This document shows, piece after piece, positions 18,221-27,867 of a DNA stretch of 64,000 bases. Below the pieces are notes generated by a model that worked only from the letters and a program-made list of their open reading frames with translations, made no database searches and had not been told where the DNA came from. The DNA comes from Clostridiales bacterium. GTDB lineage: Bacteria > Bacillota > Clostridia > Saccharofermentanales > Saccharofermentanaceae. The stretch's first letter is position 1, and every line of letters begins with the position of its first letter. The DNA lies in assembly GCA_017561715.1 (NCBI GenBank), contig JAFZBN010000018.1, forward strand, positions 62,001-126,000, read 5' to 3'. Position numbers and translations under genes: made by a program.

Positions 18221-18243
18221 GTCACAAGCCTCTCACTTGTGAC
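18221..18243. promoter_or_regulatory. Inverted repeat GTCACAAG-N7-CTTGTGAC upstream of the RecD-like gene
   Basis: A perfect 8-bp inverted repeat with a 7-nt centre, 60 nt before the start of the RecD-like gene. On the minus strand its second arm overlaps TTGTGA, a possible -35 box, with TATTGT 18 nt further. There is no T-tract, so an operator is more likely than a terminator. It suggests the RecD-like/HSP90-helicase pair has its own regulated promoter. Confidence 0.35.
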
Positions 18244-18325
18244 ACATTTTGATGATAGCTTATAGAAAAATACTTTTCATGCTTTGGTTGTTAACAATTC
18301 TTGAACATGTCAATAAACGTCAGTG

Positions 18326-18913
18326 TTACTCTCGCAGGTAGAACACATTCAGCCACTTCTCATTTTCTCTTCCAGGACGAACATCGCTAGTAATCATAAA
18401 AGACTCAAGAGTTAAGCCATCAACATCTTCAAGAAGTTTCTTTAAGTTTTCTTCTGTTAAATCCGTAAAGTATCTATCATTTCGAAATCCTTGGAATTCA
18501 CCATATTTGAAAGACATATAGAAACATCCGTCTGGTTTCAGCGCCTTTGCAAGATTACTGACAACAGGCCTGATTTCCTCAGGTTTCAGATGCAACAGAG
18601 AAGCACACGCCCATATTCCATCAAACTCCGTTTCTGGTTCATAGTCTTGAAAAGATGAACAGATTGTAGGAATACCCGTTAACGCTGTTGTTGCTTCACA
18701 CATTTTCTCAGATCCATCTACAGATATAAGCTTGTATCCCAAATCAAGAAACACCTTGCTATCTCTTCCTGATCCGCAGCCTAAGTCAAGAATAGCACCA
18801 TGTTCCGGTATCTTCTGAAGGAATAGCTCTTGTACTTCAGACATGGATACCATTTGCGTATCCTGAATGAACTTATCTGCGTTTTCGTTATAATACTCGA
18901 TTGTCTTATTCAA
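18326..18913 (-). CDS. Class I SAM-dependent methyltransferase
   Basis: Motif I, LDLGCGSGRDS, binds S-adenosylmethionine. It is followed by an acidic loop (LISVDGSEKM) and a WACASLLHL motif IV-like segment, as in TehB/UbiE-type small-molecule methyltransferases; there is no DNA-methylase NPPY or PCQ motif. The start is TTG at 18913 behind AAGGAGG; its TTGA overlaps the stop codon of the HNH gene, so translation is coupled. Similar methyltransferases are often found beside DUF3427 helicases, as here (22285-25431). The substrate cannot be told from sequence. Confidence 0.82.
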   Translation of the reverse strand: MNKTIEYYNENADKFIQDTQMVSMSEVQELFLQKIPEHGAILDLGCGSGRDSKVFLDLGYKLISVDGSEKMCEATTALTGIPTICSSFQDYEPETEFDGIWACASLLHLKPEEIRPVVSNLAKALKPDGCFYMSFKYGEFQGFRNDRYFTDLTEENLKKLLEDVDGLTLESFMITSDVRPGRENEKWLNVFYLRE

Positions 18914-20061
18914 AATATCGCCTCCTTGACTTCGGCCGTTTCCCACCGGTGCAACAAGAAACTAATGGCTTGCATATCTATCTGTCGTAGAAAGTTTGCT
19001 CTCTTCTCTTCTGTGTTTCCTGTCTGATTCATTATCGTCTCTCTAAGCGGATGATGACTACTGATTAAATATTCATTTCTTCTATGAAGTCGTTCCAAGT
19101 ACTTTATCGCCGGAACTCTAGCAAATTTCCCATTCTCACCACGATTGCAATTCTTGCAACTTAACACTAAATTCCAAACTCCATTAAGATTTACACTTGG
19201 CACCACTTGATGCAACGTATGTGGAAAGAAATGATCCACATCACATCCGTTATCAGCACCATCTGTTACTACTATATCATCGAAACAGTAAAAGCACCTT
19301 CCCTTTTGATATCCGTTGAGTGCTCCTCGAACAGAGGTGACATCCTTTCTCCTAAAGCGATTATCAACAAATAGCAATTCTTGATCATCATCGTATTGAA
19401 CATCCAGAAGATTTCTGCTAACACCTAATTCCCAGGCAGTCTCCACCAATCTCCATCGTGATTCGGCCTCTGAATTCAGATTATCTTTGTTAGTCAATTC
19501 ACCAAGTTTGTAAACATTATCTGTAAGAATAATACGTTTTCCTGAGCTGGAGTAATCCTTCTCATAGAACTTCACCGGTACTTCAGCTCGATTGACTATA
19601 TGGAATGCATCTATAACGTTATTGAAGCCTAGCCTAACTGTTGTGCTAATAAGCTCATCATATGCGATTTCATGATTATTGAACTTTCGACAAGCTTCAA
19701 GGAAACTACTGCTAGCACTAGTAGCTTGCTTAGGAGAATGAAGAATGTGCTCACACAGATGTTTTGAAAATGGCTCAGCCAATCTTTCGAGGGTAATCGA
19801 AGACTGCCCACTTTCAGACAATTCCAAAAGGGATTTAGCGAGAGCAAACTTGTAGGAAGCCACATTGTTTCCGAAAAGAACTATTGATCTCCAATAGGAA
19901 TCTGTGGAAGGGAATTGTTCTTGAAATTTTGCAATCTCATCCGCCATTACTTTTTTCTCCGCTTTGGCAAACAGCTCTGACAATCTTATTTCAAAACCAT
20001 CAGCTATCTTCTTGATACTATGGACAGGAATAATCCACTTGCCGGATTCAACCGTCACCAA
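18910..20061 (-). CDS. HNH endonuclease domain protein, 383 aa
   Basis: The C-terminal half carries an HNH nuclease: CFYC (about 258), CDVDHFFPHTL (about 273, catalytic His after Asp), then VWNLVLSCKNCNRGENGKF (about 298), giving the Cys4 zinc site and the Asn/His metal site. The N-terminal 230 residues are helical with no recognised motif. The start is uncertain: TTG at 20061 or GTG at 20058 has no good ribosome-binding site, and a frameshifted ATG frame (MTVYLLFGDG) precedes it, so the first residues may be damaged or misread. It lies between the GmrSD-like gene (40 nt) and the methyltransferase (4-nt overlap), so it is part of one unit. Confidence 0.82.
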   Translation of the reverse strand: MVTVESGKWIIPVHSIKKIADGFEIRLSELFAKAEKKVMADEIAKFQEQFPSTDSYWRSIVLFGNNVASYKFALAKSLLELSESGQSSITLERLAEPFSKHLCEHILHSPKQATSASSSFLEACRKFNNHEIAYDELISTTVRLGFNNVIDAFHIVNRAEVPVKFYEKDYSSSGKRIILTDNVYKLGELTNKDNLNSEAESRWRLVETAWELGVSRNLLDVQYDDDQELLFVDNRFRRKDVTSVRGALNGYQKGRCFYCFDDIVVTDGADNGCDVDHFFPHTLHQVVPSVNLNGVWNLVLSCKNCNRGENGKFARVPAIKYLERLHRRNEYLISSHHPLRETIMNQTGNTEEKRANFLRQIDMQAISFLLHRWETAEVKEAIF

Positions 20062-20101
20062 ATAAAAGATAAACTGTCATGACATATACATCGATAGTTA
20101 T

Positions 20102-22210
20102 TCATTCGGTACTCTCAACTTCAGATTGCTCACCGAATTTTGCTTGAACTATGCTGTTCTCCCTTATACTCTTCCCATCTTTATATTTCCAGTAAATCCA
20201 CCCATTCTTATTGCCATGAGCTATCACACAAGCAGAAGAAGTTAATGCAGTACTGTTTTTCTGACTAGAATAGAAGATATACGGCTTAACAAATTGGAGT
20301 TTTCCATCTATTTCAGCTATTATTTCATCTTCAAGCAGTTCCTGCCGGATTTCTTCAACTGATGGGAAACTCTCAGCATCATCTCTCGCTACTAGAGAGG
20401 ACCCCACATCTATTTCAACACTACCATCTTCCAACGAAAGATAGCCAGTAGCTATAGCATCCCTGCATTCAAGCACTATCGCCTCTTTTTGAATAACTTC
20501 TTCATTTATCTCTGGATAAGGGTACAATTCGATCATTTTTTCAATCAACTCGGTTGTCCGTTCGTTAATCTTTTCGATTGTCCACTTGTCAGCCTTAAGT
20601 ATTTCTTCGTTCATCTTCAAATGGCTAGTGGATTTAAGGATTGCGTTCTTATACTCCCATGGCTTATCGCCCATAGCGCTGTTGTCTGGTTTTGCAGCCA
20701 ATGTCAAATTTCCTAAACGATGTAGATTAAGCTGATAAGTTTCCTCATCAATATTCAAATCATCAAGCCAAGACGCAGGCATAGATTGAGGAATAATATG
20801 TTCAACGCTCAAAGCAGACAGATCAACTGGTGCAGGGTTACCTGTCAACTCAAGTTTATCAAAGAATATTCGAAGTATCAGTCTCAAACTATACATATTG
20901 GCAGGTTCGATTATGTCACGCATCTGTTGATCACTAGGCATATACATCATATTGCCAACGTTTTTGAAAACAAGATGCTTTCCAACAATATCAACAATCT
21001 TAGAATAATCGTTATTACAATCATCTAGCACATCTCGGATAAAAGTCGGAAGCATTCGAGTAATGTTTTTTGTATCAAGATTGCAAAGGTATCGTCTAAC
21101 AAGATAACAATTGATCATATTAACAAGCTTACTCAAAGTAGCTTCATTAATACTCCCATCCTTATATAGCAAATAGAATTTCATTAATGCGGGAGCAGGC
21201 ATATCTGAAAGGATTCTTCGAAATTCTTTAATGGAATCTCTAATAGCACTATCCAACTCAGAAACATCTTTCCTATAAATACAGTAATATGCTTCTGCAT
21301 ATAGTACTATGTCCTTCAAAATGGATTCTGCATCCATACCGCTATTTTTGACCCAAGAAACAAAATTCCGGTATATAGCATTTTTATTTGGAAGATTCCA
21401 TGTTTTTACCGTCAAATACATTCTAAAAAAGAGTTCCAGTTTCTTTGCATCACCAGAAATGTATTCTTCAATTTTCTTCCAATAGTCCTTGTAGAATTTA
21501 TCCTGAATATCGCTTTTAAGATCCATGAGGATAAAATTTCTAATCAAGTCAGAAGCTGTGAGTTTTACTCCAGTTGCATTAATGCTCTCAAAAATCTTTT
21601 GAGCATTATCATCTTCTGAAATAGGAACACATACAACATATAGCTTGTTCAACGCCATAAGTATGTCATTTGCAGAATACCCTTTACCGATAAGTGTTCG
21701 GAGCTTTTCGATCACATACAAATAGTTCTTATAAACGTTCGATTCAGTCGCTTTTATTTCGTCAAATCTCTCTTCAACAATCTGTTGGTATACTTCATCA
21801 TCAGCAACCAGCGGCTTAAGTTTATATTTCATTTTATCATCGGAGTACGGATTAGTAAGATATTGACCTTCAAGATTTGCAACTGCAGCAGTATCGCCTT
21901 TTTCTTTCAAGAGAGCCTTAATAGCATACAAAATGATAAAAGTGGTGGTAAGTCGTTGCTGTCCATCAATTACAGAATATTCTCTTGTAAACGAGTCTAT
22001 AGGAGTATCAAGATAAATAAGAATTCCAAGAAAATGATTGTTATACTCATTTTTCAAAACACTTATAAGATCTTCTAAATACTGTGCAACCTCCTTGCCA
22101 GATGTCCAAGAATAGTTTCTCTGATACACTGGTATTACAAACTGACACCCTTGACTCTTTCGAAAAAAATCAAGCAATCCCGTTCTAATTGGTGGTTGAT
22201 GATCTGCCAT
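20102..22210 (-). CDS. GmrSD-like DUF262/DUF1524 restriction protein with DUF4357 tail, 702 aa
   Basis: The N-terminal DUF262 domain shows IPVYQRNYSW (about 25-34) and DGQQRLTTTF (about 80-89), a ParB-like nucleotide-binding fold. The DUF1524 nuclease domain shows SVEHIIPQSMP (about 468) and HRLGNLTL (about 500), the His-Me finger site. A C-terminal DUF4357-like segment (ACVIAHGNKNGWIYWKYKDG, about 655-680) follows. GmrS and GmrD are the two halves of a type IV system that cuts modified phage DNA; here they are fused. The start ATG follows AGGAGGAG. A TATAAT-like box lies in the 74-nt gap before it. Confidence 0.88.
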   Translation of the reverse strand: MADHQPPIRTGLLDFFRKSQGCQFVIPVYQRNYSWTSGKEVAQYLEDLISVLKNEYNNHFLGILIYLDTPIDSFTREYSVIDGQQRLTTTFIILYAIKALLKEKGDTAAVANLEGQYLTNPYSDDKMKYKLKPLVADDEVYQQIVEERFDEIKATESNVYKNYLYVIEKLRTLIGKGYSANDILMALNKLYVVCVPISEDDNAQKIFESINATGVKLTASDLIRNFILMDLKSDIQDKFYKDYWKKIEEYISGDAKKLELFFRMYLTVKTWNLPNKNAIYRNFVSWVKNSGMDAESILKDIVLYAEAYYCIYRKDVSELDSAIRDSIKEFRRILSDMPAPALMKFYLLYKDGSINEATLSKLVNMINCYLVRRYLCNLDTKNITRMLPTFIRDVLDDCNNDYSKIVDIVGKHLVFKNVGNMMYMPSDQQMRDIIEPANMYSLRLILRIFFDKLELTGNPAPVDLSALSVEHIIPQSMPASWLDDLNIDEETYQLNLHRLGNLTLAAKPDNSAMGDKPWEYKNAILKSTSHLKMNEEILKADKWTIEKINERTTELIEKMIELYPYPEINEEVIQKEAIVLECRDAIATGYLSLEDGSVEIDVGSSLVARDDAESFPSVEEIRQELLEDEIIAEIDGKLQFVKPYIFYSSQKNSTALTSSACVIAHGNKNGWIYWKYKDGKSIRENSIVQAKFGEQSEVESTE

Positions 22211-22284
22211 AGTACTCCTCCTAAGTCATATCTCTTATAGACTATCTTTCTCTAAACTAATACAATATATTATAGCATGTTCAA

Positions 22285-25200
22285 TTAACCGATCATTAAC
22301 TTATTCGTCTTTTTCAAGAATTTCGCCGGAATCGGTCTTTCTAGCTTCCAAGTGATACTCATTGGGCGGTCACCGGTATGTCGCACATAATCTGCTTTAC
22401 CCAAGAACGTGTATATTCCTGTTCCTCCTGTGATATGATCAGTCTTATACTCTCTAACAAAGAGGAGAATATTGCTTCCAAGCTTTGCGTGATTGATATA
22501 TCGCTGACCGGTTGGAGAACTAGAAGATGTTGTACTCTGACTCTCCCAATGGAATAGCTCTTCATTGATGGAATAGTCATCATAAAGTGTAGTCGGAGAA
22601 TAATCCTTATCCGATTTGTTGAGTGTGATAAAGAAAACATCTGTGTTTTTGTCCGGTAACCATTTGACACCTTCTCGTACTGTTGATGGATTCTTGAATC
22701 CCATTGCTACAAGAATCTGGTCCCTGGTATAGGAACAGTGCAGATCAAGCGGACAATCAAATCCAAGATCAACCGGTTCATCAACAAAGTCGATCTCATC
22801 ATACCGATATTGAAGCAGCTCATCGAGTTCTTTAACCATGACTTCAGACTTAAACAAATCGGAAATGTTCTCTTTTACAGAGCTATCATTCCAGTCATTT
22901 AAAGATTGATTGAATACGGTCACATAGAACATCTCGAACATCCTCTTCTCAGAAGGAGTCATCGCTGAAGGATTTACGTTCCCCCTTAAGCTGATGAGAT
23001 ATCTCATGTAACGGATCCATCTTCTGGAATCAGCGGAGGAAAACTTACCAAAAGACTTGCGAAGTTTCTCCTCCATCGGTTCCTGGAAGTCGTCAGCAAC
23101 ATCCGCCATAGCACAAAGTCTCGAGAACGAAGAATACTTGTAGATGCTCTTGGGATCCAGGTGATAGTAATTCAAGAAAGAGGACAGAGATAGATCAAGT
23201 CCGGTATCTTCAGTGAATGATTCAATCTTCTTCACAAGTCCGGCTGTGTTTCCGTATGCTTCCCGGATATTATCGAGTATTATCTTCGAGGCCTTCTTTT
23301 CCAGTTGAATATAGCAACCCTTAGGCACTCCAACAAAGCCTTCTTTGATCTCTTTTGTCACACTTCTCGAGGAATCATTAAGCAGAGCGGCAAATTTGCT
23401 TTCAAAGTTGTATTTCTTATTCGCCTGGCCGATATAGTCTAGAACAGTCAAACATTCCTTCCCCTCTGCCAATCGAAGGCCACGGCCAAGTTGCTGAAGA
23501 AAAATTGTCAATGACTCTGTCGGGCGAAGGAATAGAACCGTATTCACCTCGGGAATATCCACACCTTCGTTATAAAGATCTACAACGAATATGATCTTTA
23601 TTTTGCCCTGTACAAGATTATCTTTGGCCGATCTTCGTTCCTCATCAGGAGAATCACCTGTCAAATACATTGCATCAATTCCATGTGAGTTGAAGTATTC
23701 GCTCATGAATCTGGCATGTTCGATCGAAACACAGAAACCCAGTGCCTTAACCTCTTCTATATCGGCAACATACTTGATTAACGATTGAATCACCATATCC
23801 GCACGTCTATTCGCTACAGCACCACTAAGTGTATAAACTTTTGTAAGCTCTCCTTTATCGTATCCGCCTCTTGACCATCTAAGGTTCGCAAGATCGATCG
23901 TATCTGTAACGCCAAAATACTGAAATGGACACAACAGCTTTCGATTAATAGCTTCCGGCAACCGAATTTCAGCAGCGATGCGGTTATCGAAATACTCGAG
24001 TATGTTTTTTCCGTCCATTCGTTCAGGTGTTGCCGTTAATCCGACTAAGATATCCGGTGTGTAGTACCCAAGAAGTTTCTGGTACGACGGTGCTGCAGAA
24101 TGATGGAACTCATCGACGATCACAAACTGATAGAAATCCTCCGATGTGATACTCGAGAAGTCTTTAGAATTAAAGGACTGAATCGATACAAACAGATGAT
24201 CGATGCTATCCGGCCGGCTGTTTCCAACCAGTTTGTCGCCAAAGTTTGGATCTTTCAGCACCGCACGGAATGTAAATAGTGCCTGGTCCAAGATTTCTTC
24301 TCTGTGAGCTACAAAGAGAAGTCTGTTAGGCTGACCCGGGTGCTGTTTTACATATCTTTTGTAATCCAGAGCTGATATTACAGTCTTACCCGTTCCTGTT
24401 GCTGCAACTACAAGATTCTTCCTATAGCCTCTGATTTCACGTTCAGCTTCCAGTTTATCCAGAATCTCTTGCTGATACGAGTAGGGGATAACATCTACAG
24501 TGTATTGGTTTGCATTATCATTCTTATGGTAACGCTCTGCCTTTAGGGCTCTGGCGAGTCTTTCATTCTGTCCCTCATCATAGTATTCGAACTCACTAGA
24601 GTTCCAATTGCTTTCGAATGTGGCAGCAATCTTCTTCACTGTGTCCGGTGAATCTTTCTGCGTAATCTTCAGATTCCATTCCAAACCACTTGTAAGCGCT
24701 GCATTAGACATATTGGAAGATCCAACATAGGCAGTAGTATATCCAGTATCTCTATAGAAAATATACGCTTTTGCATGAAGTCTTGTTATCTTAGTATCGT
24801 AACTGACTTTGATCTTTGTATTTGGAAGCTTATGAAGCTCTTCAATAGCCTTAATATCTGTAGCACCCATGTAGGATGTGGTAATGATCCGTTGCTCTCC
24901 ACCATTTGTAGTGAACTGTCTAAGTTCATCTATCAGAAGTCGCAAGCCGCTCCACTTGATAAAAGAAACGATCATCTCTATCCTGTTGCAGGATACTATT
25001 TCCTTTTTCAGCTCAGTATACATCTGAGGTTCATTCTTAGCCCCGGTAAAGATGCTGGATCTTGCAATCGATGTTACTGGTCGCACGATCTCTGCTTTGG
25101 GATCGATTGCGTTGATATTGTTCTGCTTATCGATAATAGCTAAAAGCTGCTCAGCACGCTCAGAAACAGAATACTCACTTGTCAGGCCATTTGAGTTACT

Positions 25201-25431
25201 GATCGCCGATTCAATGATTTTGTTTACAAAGGCTACTTGCTGCTTTGTATCAAAACCACTATCTTTCAAGCACTCAAGACTCTGCGCTACAATATCAGCC
25301 ACATAGGCAGAAAGGATCTTAGAAGACTCAGCCGCATCAATCTCTTCAGTCCTAGAGATCTTCTCTCCTTTGGCCAGTTCTTCTTCGATAGCTTTGTTTA
25401 TAACTTGTTCGTATAGTCCGTTAGGTAGCAT
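22285..25431 (-). CDS. PLD-domain SF2 helicase with DUF3427, about 1048 aa
   Basis: The N-terminal third holds a phospholipase D-type nuclease motif, HAKAYIFYRDTGYTTAYVGS (about 205-225), the single HxK-x4-D-like half site. A superfamily 2 helicase follows: AATGTGKTV (about 345), DEFHHS (about 440) and QQLGRGLR (about 650). The C-terminal 350 residues match DUF3427. Proteins of this shape are frequent in defence-rich regions and are thought to process nucleic acid. I chose the ATG at 25431 (MLPNGLYEQ) because AGAAGGA lies before it; the ATG seven codons upstream has none. It precedes the GmrSD gene by 74 nt. Confidence 0.87.
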   Translation of the reverse strand: MLPNGLYEQVINKAIEEELAKGEKISRTEEIDAAESSKILSAYVADIVAQSLECLKDSGFDTKQQVAFVNKIIESAISNSNGLTSEYSVSERAEQLLAIIDKQNNINAIDPKAEIVRPVTSIARSSIFTGAKNEPQMYTELKKEIVSCNRIEMIVSFIKWSGLRLLIDELRQFTTNGGEQRIITTSYMGATDIKAIEELHKLPNTKIKVSYDTKITRLHAKAYIFYRDTGYTTAYVGSSNMSNAALTSGLEWNLKITQKDSPDTVKKIAATFESNWNSSEFEYYDEGQNERLARALKAERYHKNDNANQYTVDVIPYSYQQEILDKLEAEREIRGYRKNLVVAATGTGKTVISALDYKRYVKQHPGQPNRLLFVAHREEILDQALFTFRAVLKDPNFGDKLVGNSRPDSIDHLFVSIQSFNSKDFSSITSEDFYQFVIVDEFHHSAAPSYQKLLGYYTPDILVGLTATPERMDGKNILEYFDNRIAAEIRLPEAINRKLLCPFQYFGVTDTIDLANLRWSRGGYDKGELTKVYTLSGAVANRRADMVIQSLIKYVADIEEVKALGFCVSIEHARFMSEYFNSHGIDAMYLTGDSPDEERRSAKDNLVQGKIKIIFVVDLYNEGVDIPEVNTVLFLRPTESLTIFLQQLGRGLRLAEGKECLTVLDYIGQANKKYNFESKFAALLNDSSRSVTKEIKEGFVGVPKGCYIQLEKKASKIILDNIREAYGNTAGLVKKIESFTEDTGLDLSLSSFLNYYHLDPKSIYKYSSFSRLCAMADVADDFQEPMEEKLRKSFGKFSSADSRRWIRYMRYLISLRGNVNPSAMTPSEKRMFEMFYVTVFNQSLNDWNDSSVKENISDLFKSEVMVKELDELLQYRYDEIDFVDEPVDLGFDCPLDLHCSYTRDQILVAMGFKNPSTVREGVKWLPDKNTDVFFITLNKSDKDYSPTTLYDDYSINEELFHWESQSTTSSSSPTGQRYINHAKLGSNILLFVREYKTDHITGGTGIYTFLGKADYVRHTGDRPMSITWKLERPIPAKFLKKTNKLMIG

Positions 25432-25704
25432 GTGTAGTGTCCTTCTGAGCATGCGATCGTATGCGCTATAATTAATCCCCTTCTGTAATTAGTCATACTA
25501 GAATCACTCATATTATACAAAAAAACGGTTATAAACTCCCATTTCCGCTTTAACAGAGAAACATAGGATATCCTTATTGATTCACGTGTGACAGGTAAAC
25601 AGGATAGGAGTTATTCACCTCCATCGAGTCATAATACTGAACAGAGATTAACCACTAGTCTTCTAACAAACATATCGCCGATATCAAAGAACATCTCTAT
25701 ATAA

Positions 25705-26355
25705 CTATTTTAACAACAAAATCTTTTGTATCCATTCACGAAAGTGCGGGCATTGTTGAATAATAATATCAATTCCCATATCCCTTGCAAGCAACGTTCC
25801 ATTCTTGATTTTTGCATAATGAGGTATTAGTGCTTCTAATCTTTTTGAAGGCGCAGTTTGTGGCGAACTATTGATATGCTCTGGAGTCTGGTAACTATCA
25901 CGTATTGTCTGAACACTTGCTACAACGTCATTATTGGCGATCAGCGAAAAAGAAGTTGGATTTGAAAATAAAACTCCTTCAAACTCATGAAGCATAAAAT
26001 GAAACATACAGTTCTGTTCTCCAATATCTGCTTCAATTGCCTTCTCTATTTGGTTAGTACGAGCAAATATGTCTGGATCATTGTTATTCATCCCAGGTGT
26101 ATTATTGGGCATTGCATAATAGTCAAACATAGTTGTTACATACTCATTGTGATGACTTTTGCAAAGTAGTATAAGTTCTCGTTTTATTTTTGCATAATCT
26201 GATACTCCACCTTTAAATTTCTTTGCAGGCGTTCTCTTTGTTGTGCATATTATCGGGTAAACTACAATATTATTGTTAAAAAAATACGGATAGAGAATCT
26301 CATTGATAAACGATTCTTCAGTTGGTCCTTCACAATAGATATATACATTTTTCAT
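25705..26355 (-). CDS. DUF4276 (TOPRIM-like) protein, partner of an OLD/RecF-type ATPase
   Basis: The family motifs are CEGPTEESFI (8-17, acidic TOPRIM start), TMFDYYAMP (about 94-102) and HEFEGVLFS (about 147). DUF4276 proteins resemble the TOPRIM nuclease half of OLD-type and PARIS/AbiL-like abortive infection systems, where an ATPase senses infection and releases or activates the TOPRIM protein. The gene overlaps the ATPase stop by 4 nt (ATGA), showing coupled synthesis. Its role as toxin or nuclease is inferred from the family. Confidence 0.82.
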   Translation of the reverse strand: MKNVYIYCEGPTEESFINEILYPYFFNNNIVVYPIICTTKRTPAKKFKGGVSDYAKIKRELILLCKSHHNEYVTTMFDYYAMPNNTPGMNNNDPDIFARTNQIEKAIEADIGEQNCMFHFMLHEFEGVLFSNPTSFSLIANNDVVASVQTIRDSYQTPEHINSSPQTAPSKRLEALIPHYAKIKNGTLLARDMGIDIIIQQCPHFREWIQKILLLK

Positions 26356-27449
26356 TTAGAGAGCCTACCTCCAATAATATTTTTCTTCCAAAGATCACCA
26401 AGTGCATAATCTTCTTCAAGCCAAGCTTCAAGACTCTCTTTATTCAATCGTTTAAACTCTGATCCTCCTGAACCTCGATCAACTACGATTATATCCTCAA
26501 CATCAAACTCGTTAAGAAGCTCAACAGACTGTGTTGAAATGATAACCTGCTTTTCAACAGACAATTGTTTGACCATTTCTGCAAAAATAGAAATCGCATA
26601 TGGATGGAGACCTAACTCAGGTTCGTCAACGATAATGGTTGCTGGCTGCAATTCATGTGGTTGTAAAAACAATGTTGCAAGACAAATAAAACGCAAGGTG
26701 CCATCGGACAGCTGTGATGCATTAAATATGTCTTCACACCCCTTCTGCTGCCATTTCAAAACGATTAGTTCTTCATTTCCCTCTTGAGGTTCAAGGATAA
26801 AATCTGAAAAATAGGGTGCAATCAGGCGAATCGTCTGTACTATCTCGTCATAATTCTTTTTATAATTCTTCTTAATTCGAAATAAAAAGGCAGCCAGATT
26901 GCCCGCATCAAAAGCGAGATCCTTGTTGTTTGAAATGCTGTGTTCCTGTTTAACCCTAGCACTTCGGCCAGTATCGTGGAAATGATATACTCTCCAGTTC
27001 TGCTGCTCCAAGATAGGAATAACGTATTGATCTATTTGATTATGAGCACCAACATTCCAATATGATTCACTATGACCACGGGCAACATTGCTTTCGTTCT
27101 CCCATTGCCCATGATATCCAAAAAACTCTTTTCGGAATATTAGCCGATTATCATCGGTTGGCACCAAACTAAATCCATAGGAATTATTACCAAAATACAC
27201 CTCAAATTCAATCTCATCGGTCACCTTCATTCCTTCATATAAGAGTGCATTTACACTCTTTTTAGCTACCGCCACTTGCAAATTTTTCATCAATATAGCA
27301 CGAAGCAGTGAAAATGCCGAGATGAAATTTGATTTACCAGCACCATTACTACCAATTAGCACATTAATTTGTCCAAAAGAAATATCACAGGATTTTATTG
27401 ATTTGTAGCCTTTGATTGTCATACGACTGAGTTGATCTTTCTTCAGCAA
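26352..27449 (-). CDS. AAA_21 / RecF-like ATPase of a two-gene defence pair
   Basis: An ABC/SMC-type ATPase with GSNGAGKSNF (Walker A, about 33-42), LSDGTLRF (signature, about 243), TIIVDEPELGLHP (Walker B, about 270) and ISTQS (H-loop region with Gln in place of His). The start is TTG at 27449 with AAGGAGG ideally spaced; the inner ATG at residue 10 is also possible. It is followed by the overlapping DUF4276 gene. The architecture matches OLD-like, PARIS-like or AbiL-like two-gene systems. Which one cannot be decided without structure comparison. Confidence 0.85.
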   Translation of the reverse strand: MLKKDQLSRMTIKGYKSIKSCDISFGQINVLIGSNGAGKSNFISAFSLLRAILMKNLQVAVAKKSVNALLYEGMKVTDEIEFEVYFGNNSYGFSLVPTDDNRLIFRKEFFGYHGQWENESNVARGHSESYWNVGAHNQIDQYVIPILEQQNWRVYHFHDTGRSARVKQEHSISNNKDLAFDAGNLAAFLFRIKKNYKKNYDEIVQTIRLIAPYFSDFILEPQEGNEELIVLKWQQKGCEDIFNASQLSDGTLRFICLATLFLQPHELQPATIIVDEPELGLHPYAISIFAEMVKQLSVEKQVIISTQSVELLNEFDVEDIIVVDRGSGGSEFKRLNKESLEAWLEEDYALGDLWKKNIIGGRLSK

Positions 27450-27867
27450 TGAAAACTCCTCCTTACAAAAAGCATTAGTATTAAAACCTTATATTTCAAA
27501 AACAGCGTCGTTCAAACAAAAACATCATAAGCATAGATATTCATATGTTGAGCAACAAACTTGTCTCACATCTCACAACAGGATTATGAAATATCCAAAA
27601 GGAAAAATCAAGACTTCTCTGCTTACACGATTCTCACTAGTCGTTTGTTCGATATTTAGAGTCTCATAGTCCTAAAGCCGCCATTTACCAGCGCTTTTCG
27701 AGCAGTATTACCCCAAAAAAAGAAAAGACACTTCCCGATATGCTTTCATAAAGAACTGGTTAAGCTAGATCGTCGGGGATAGCATCGCTTATATTGCGAG
27801 TTAGTACTATCATGGTACTTGTCAGTTTTATTTGATTACACACTATTGAGGTTGGGGGAAGCATACG
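27450..27867. other. 418-nt divergent intergenic region at the right edge of the defence island
   Basis: It separates the minus-strand island from a plus-strand phosphoesterase gene, so it should hold two divergent promoters. I see TTGTTT and TATAAG boxes on the minus strand (20-nt spacing, weak) and no strong plus promoter. A short open stretch near 27670-27760 (reading TSAFRAVLPQKKKRHFPICF) looks like decayed coding sequence. No att-like direct repeat is evident. Confidence 0.4.

Noticed and set aside
9202..27449. Prophage or insertion sequence carrying the island
   Set aside because: No integrase, transposase, phage structural gene, tRNA or direct-repeat attachment site was found within or beside it.
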